Origin: Grammothele lineata
Lineage: Eukaryota > Basidiomycota > Agaricomycetes > Polyporales > Polyporaceae
Assembly (NCBI GenBank): GCA_002150815.3
Contig: NDFF03000400.1
Span: 124,001-188,000, forward strand
Direction of reading: 5' to 3'
DNA: 64,000 bases
Of the stretch, positions 59,573-64,000 are shown piece after piece (positions within the stretch are counted from its first letter, which is position 1; each line of letters begins with the position of its first letter). Made by a program: the position numbers and the translations under genes. The notes under the pieces were generated by a model that was not told the origin of the DNA, searched no databases, and worked only from the letters and a program-made list of their open reading frames with translations.

Positions 59573-62500
59573 ATGGGTGTGAAGTCACTATGGCAGCTTC
59601 TGGACCCTGTAGGAAGGCCGGTCTTGTGCGTATCCGCCCAAATAGTCTCTTGAAGATGACATGCTGATTGTCTGAGCATATAGACTCGAGACGATGGAGG
59701 GAAAATCAATGGCAATTGATTCAAGTATTTGGATTTACCAGTTTCAAGCCACCATGAGAGACAAGGAAGGCCGCGGGCTTGTGAATGCGCACGTTGTCGG
59801 ATTTCTCCGCCGTATCTGCAAGTTACTGTTCTATGGCATCAAGCCTGTCTTCGTTTTCGACGGTGGTGCTCCGGCCCTCAAGATGGCTACCATTGTACGT
59901 GCGCCAACTTTCATGTACTCTTGCATGTGCTCTATCTCGGCGTCCAGGCAGAACGTAAGAAAAAGAAGAGCGGGGCGGCTGCGAGTCATGCGAAAGTCGC
60001 TGAGAGATTGCTTGCCGCTCAAATGAGACGAGAGGCTCTGGAGCATGCTGTTGGCAGAAGGTAAGTTGCTTTCCGTGCAGGGCATCCTCGGCGAGCGGAG
60101 ACTCAAGACATGACATAGCTCTGATTCAAAGGGCAAGGGAAAGAGCAGAGCTCCTCCCGCTCGCATAGACGAGAATACTGTCTATCTCGAAGATTTGACG
60201 GGACCTGCACCAAAGACTCCCGCCAAACCAGCAAATGCGGAGGGAGAGCAGCCAACACCTCCCTCTTCCTCTAAGAAGTCGCGTTGGAAGGACCATGATC
60301 CGTACAGGCTGCCTGACGTTGATATGGAGGCTGCTGTTGCGAAAGCGACTGCTAGTGCTGCCCCGGATCCGAGGCTCGCGACTGAAGATGAACTACGAAC
60401 ATTCATCGAGGAGATGCGACCGGAAGACTTCGACGTCAACTCGCCCGCTTTCCGCGAACTCCCTACCGAGATGCAGTATGAAATCATCGGCGACCTTCGT
60501 CTGAAGTCGCGCCAGACATCGTACAAGCGGCTTCAGAGCATGCTGAAAGTATCGAAGACGCCGCTCGACTTCTCAAAAGAACAGATCAAGAACCTCAAAC
60601 AGCGGAACAATCTTACACAGCAGCTACTCGTCACTACTGATAGCATTGGTAAAGCTCATCTTACGATCCCCGTTCGGATTGCGAGTGAGCGAAACAAAGA
60701 GTATGTGCTCGTGAAGAACGAAGGCGCAGAGGGAGGCTGGGTGCTCGGAATCCGCGATGAGGGTACCGCCTTGAAACCCATTGAGATTGACCCAGTACCT
60801 GCAAAGGTGGCGAGTAGTGATGATGACGATGACGAAGATGCCGATATGGAAGAGGTACCAATGTAGGTCTTCATGAACTCTTCGTTTGAAAACCGTTGTT
60901 GATAGGGTACTGCGTACGCCGTAGTAACCCCAATCCAGTGGATGCAATGTACGACCCAGATCTGCGGGAACTCCGTCGTGGTCAAGCACTCACAGCACTG
61001 GCAGCACGATACACTCCCAAAGGGCTCGCACCGCTGACAACCAAGGAACCTAAGCGGAGAAAACAGCAGCCTCTCTTCGCTCCAGAAGAGGACGAGCTCC
61101 CTCAGCTGGATGACGCGGATGACGAAGAGCAAGATCCCGAACTAGCTTTTGCGTTGGAGGAATCTGCACAGCTTGAAGAGGAAGCTAATCTCCGTCGCGC
61201 TCTGGAAGAATCAAGGCAATCAGCCCGGAATTCAATGCTGCCTGGCAAGAACGGCGAATCGTCCTCGTCTGGGTCGGGCGTGAATCGTCAAGTTGACCAG
61301 CGGCAACCTCAGCAGATCCATGCTATCAGTGACGATTCGGACGATGAGGATTTATATGCATCACCTGCACGATTAGAGACAGCGTTGTCAATTGCTGGTG
61401 CGGCACCCCGCCGACCGCCTCCCTCCAAATCGAGTGGCCCCAGCCCGTTTCCCCGCTCTTCAACATTCGGTGTCCCTACGCTACTCATGCCACCGGAGCG
61501 GACATCTCCAGTGCCACTATCGCTCCCAGACTCAGACGAAGAGGAGATGGAGGAAGTCCCTGTTGTACCCGTTCACGCTGCGCTGTCAGACGATGCACCA
61601 TCACCTCCAGCTCTTGAGGTGCAAGACGAAGAGCTGGGATCTGTTACTGCATCTCCTCAGCCAGCCCCCATAATCCTGACCTCTTTGGGCTCTGATAGCG
61701 ACGAAGATATGGAAGAGATCGAAATCGTCCCCGAACACAGCCGCCTCTCCACCGACCAAGTTCTTGCTGATGATACCACACGGGTTACTCTCGATTCGGG
61801 GCCTCCGAGCCGCGAGAACGTCTCGCCTGCACCGTCTCCCCGCCAGACGGAAGAGCATGTCCGGCCCGCTGTACCTTATTTCGCACCTTCTCCCATTGCA
61901 TCTGCACCGGTTGAACAGCCTATTGCCTCGTCCTCGTCCTTACCGACTGCCGCGTCTGCTACGCTCGTGGGGAGCAGTAGAACCCCCGAGTCGTCCGACT
62001 CGGATGACGATCCCGACCAAATCCCATGGTCCCGCTCCCCGAGCCCCACCGCCGGGGCCGGGGGCACGAAACCCACCACTGGCGGCGGCCAGGAAGAGGA
62101 CTGGGACGCGGCGCACGAGATCGACCCGGACGCGGAGGAGGACGAGTTCACGCGGTTCGTGTCGCAGGTGAAGGGCAAGGACATCGAGGCCGTGCGGCGC
62201 GAGATCGACCAGGAGATCAAGGAGCTCAACAAGCAGAAGAAGAACGCGATGCGCGACTCGGAGGACATCACGCAGCAGATGGTTTCTCAGATCATGGTAG
62301 GTCACATTTCTGCCCGGCCCTCATTTTCTCTGCGGTTCGTACTCATGCTGGGGGACAGATCATGCTTCGCCTGTTCGGCATCCCGTACATCACCGCGCCG
62401 ATGGAGGCCGAGGCACAATGCGCCGCGCTCCTCTCGCTCGGGCTCGTCGACGGGATCATCACAGACGACTCTGACGTCTTCCTCTTCGGCGGCGCACGCG

Positions 62501-63839
62501 TGCTCAAGAACATGTTCAACCAGTCCAAGACCGTCGAGTGCTTCCTTTTGCCCGACCTCGAACGCGAGCTCGGGCTCGACCGCGACAAGCTCGTGAGGCT
62601 CGCGTACCTCCTCGGCAGCGACTACACGGACGGTGTGCCTGGGGTCGGGCCGGTCGTCGCGATGGAGCTGCTGAGCGAGTTTCCGGGCAAGGATGGGCTG
62701 CATAAGTTCAAGGCGTGGTGGACGAAGGTGCAGAGCGGGAAGGATAAGAAAGAGGAGTCTGCGACGAAGTTCAGGAAGCGATTCGTGAGTGATTGAAGTG
62801 GCTCGTTTGTCAATGTTTGCACTGACGAGGAGTGTGCAGAAGAAGAAATTCAAAGAATTGTATCTTCCGAGCGAGTGGCCGAACGCGTCTGTTGTAAGCT
62901 CGACCGCTCGTGCAAGATATTACGACATTAATTTCCATCATCACAGAGAGATGCGTACTACCACCCTACGGTAGACGAGTCCACCGAACCCTTCAAATGG
63001 GGCATGCCCGACCTCGACGCACTGCGAGGGTACGTCTTCCCTACCCACCACCACCCCCCATTCCACTCTGACTTCCCCCCCCCGCCCCACCCAGCTTCTT
63101 CAACTCCGAACTCGGCTGGTCCCAAGCAAAAGTAGACGACCTCCTCCTGCCCATCATCCGCAAGATGAGCAAGCGCGCGCAGGGCGCGAGCGCGGGCGCG
63201 ATCGTCGGGCAGGGCACGCTCGCGGGCTTCTTCGACGTGCCGCTCGGCGCGAACGCCGCGCCGCGCAAGCGCCAGGCGTACGCGAGCAAGCGGCTGCAGC
63301 AGGTCGTGTCCGACTTTCGCAAGCAGCAGCAACAGCTGCGGCAGGAGGGCAGGGCGCCAGCGACGCCGGGGCCGAGTGGCGGGAGCGCTGAAGAGATGGA
63401 GGTGGGGGATGAGGTGGGGGCGGAGATGGAGGCGGCGCGCCCGGCGAAGAGGCGGAAGAAGGCCTCTGAGACGGCGGCGAAGGGTGAGAGGGGGAGGGGG
63501 AAGGCCAAGACGACGAGGCGGGATGCTGGTGTGGGTGCAGAGGACGTGAGCGGGCCGTCTGCTTCTGGACGGGGCGGAGGGGCAGGGAGGGGACGGGGCC
63601 GCGGACGCGGGCGAGGTGGTAAGCGGACGGCGAAGAGGAAGGAGCGGACGCCCTCGGACAGCGAGGACGAGGATGCGTTTCGACCCGACTTCGAGAGTCC
63701 GGAGCTAGGTGCGGATATTCCTGCGCCGAGTCGAGAAGAGCTGGGGCTGCGCCCACGCCCGAAACCTCGGCCGATTCGTAAACCTCATAACGTTGAAGCG
63801 CATGACACGGTGGGTGGAGATGAGGATGCTTCCCTGTAG
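59573..63839 (+). CDS. RAD2: Nucleotide-excision-repair endonuclease Rad2/XPG
   Basis: Structure-specific nuclease that cuts 3' of DNA lesions. Exons 59573-59625, 59684-59894, 59948-60060, 60119-60862, 60925-62296, 62359-62784, 62840-62893, 62947-63029 and 63095-63839 give 1266 residues. Seen: XPG N-domain (MGVKSLWQLLDPVGRPVLLE, MAIDSSIWIYQF, FVFDGGAPALK), a long acidic spacer with a Rad2-type block (TPLDFSKEQIKNL), UIM-like DPELAFALEESAQ, and the I-domain MLRLFGIPYITAPMEAEAQC, VDGIITDDSDVFLFG, YLLGSDYTDGVPGVG with all catalytic acids. After that come a GFFNSELGW helix, a PIP-box QGTLAGFF for PCNA binding, and a basic RG-rich tail (nuclear signals). The spacer length separates it from Fen1 and Exo1. 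Confidence 0.96.
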
Positions 63840-64000
63840 TGTATCTTACGTACCAATACTGTATGAATCACCATTTTAATGAAGCATATACCCATGCGTT
63901 CATTCGACGGTGAGATGAGTAGCTATACCGATTGGGTTTTAGCATCCTGAAACTCGGCAGGACCTTCGTCGAACTTAGGCCGGGCGTGACAAGCATCACA
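63840..64000. other. Downstream flank of RAD2
   Basis: 160 bases to the window edge; no feature recognised. Confidence 0.5.

Overview
The window is nuclear DNA of a filamentous basidiomycete, most likely an agaricomycete (mushroom or polypore class). Three things point there. The genes are cut by many GT-AG introns of about 50-65 bases and several exons are only 3-23 bases long. The GC content looks a little above half. The gene set includes a class I hydrophobin, a sedolisin, a Gap1-type RasGAP, a fungal CaMKK-like kinase and proteins that I know only as basidiomycete-type hypotheticals. I cannot name the species. I see no tRNA, rRNA, CRISPR array or recognisable transposon.

Layout. 0.7-4.2 kb (-): CaMKK/Snf1-activating-type kinase. 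5.5-6.1 kb (-): tentative small Cys-containing protein. 8.0-9.4 kb (-): ribosomal protein uL4. 10.6-12.5 kb (+): aromatic/2-aminoadipate aminotransferase. 13.7-16.5 kb (+): RasGAP Gap1. 17.1-21.9 kb (-): telomerase reverse transcriptase. 22.3-23.3 kb (-): TPR protein, divergent from an 80-residue membrane protein (+) at 23.6-24.0 kb. 25.1-26.7 kb (-): conserved Ser/Pro-rich protein of unknown role behind a 2-kb promoter region rich in ACGCGT. 28.8-30.4 kb (-): proteasome ATPase Rpt2, divergent from a YIPF6/Yip4-like Golgi protein (+). 32.6-35.0 kb (+): secreted sedolisin. 35.5-35.9 kb (+): hydrophobin. 38.3-40.9 kb (+): unknown 765-residue protein. 41.7-43.2 kb (-): periplasmic-binding-protein-like protein. 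44.0-44.3 kb (+): possible small secreted peptide. 44.8-50.4 kb (-): Skg3/Caf120-like PH protein. 50.8-52.3 kb (-): medium-chain reductase, divergent from a 19-exon citrate synthase ending in SKL (+, 52.9-55.5 kb). 56.0-56.9 kb (+): GPI-anchored Ser/Thr-rich wall protein. 57.9-59.2 kb (-): Iws1/Spn1, divergent from Rad2/XPG (+, 59.6-63.8 kb).

This is an ordinary housekeeping chromosome arm rather than a gene cluster. Themes are nutrient and Ras signalling (kinase, RasGAP), genome maintenance (telomerase, Rad2), transcription and protein turnover (Iws1, Rpt2), and cell surface or secretion (hydrophobin, sedolisin, GPI protein). For every gene where I give an exon list, the exon lengths add up to a multiple of three and the frames join. 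Telomerase is the exception: I did not resolve all of its junctions.

The most interesting points are splice-structural. The citrate synthase appears to need a 3-base exon to rebuild its catalytic motif. Its peroxisomal tail lies behind a last intron whose retention would give a non-peroxisomal protein. The only coding bases of the first Rpt2 exon are its ATG. I see no clear undescribed multi-gene system here.
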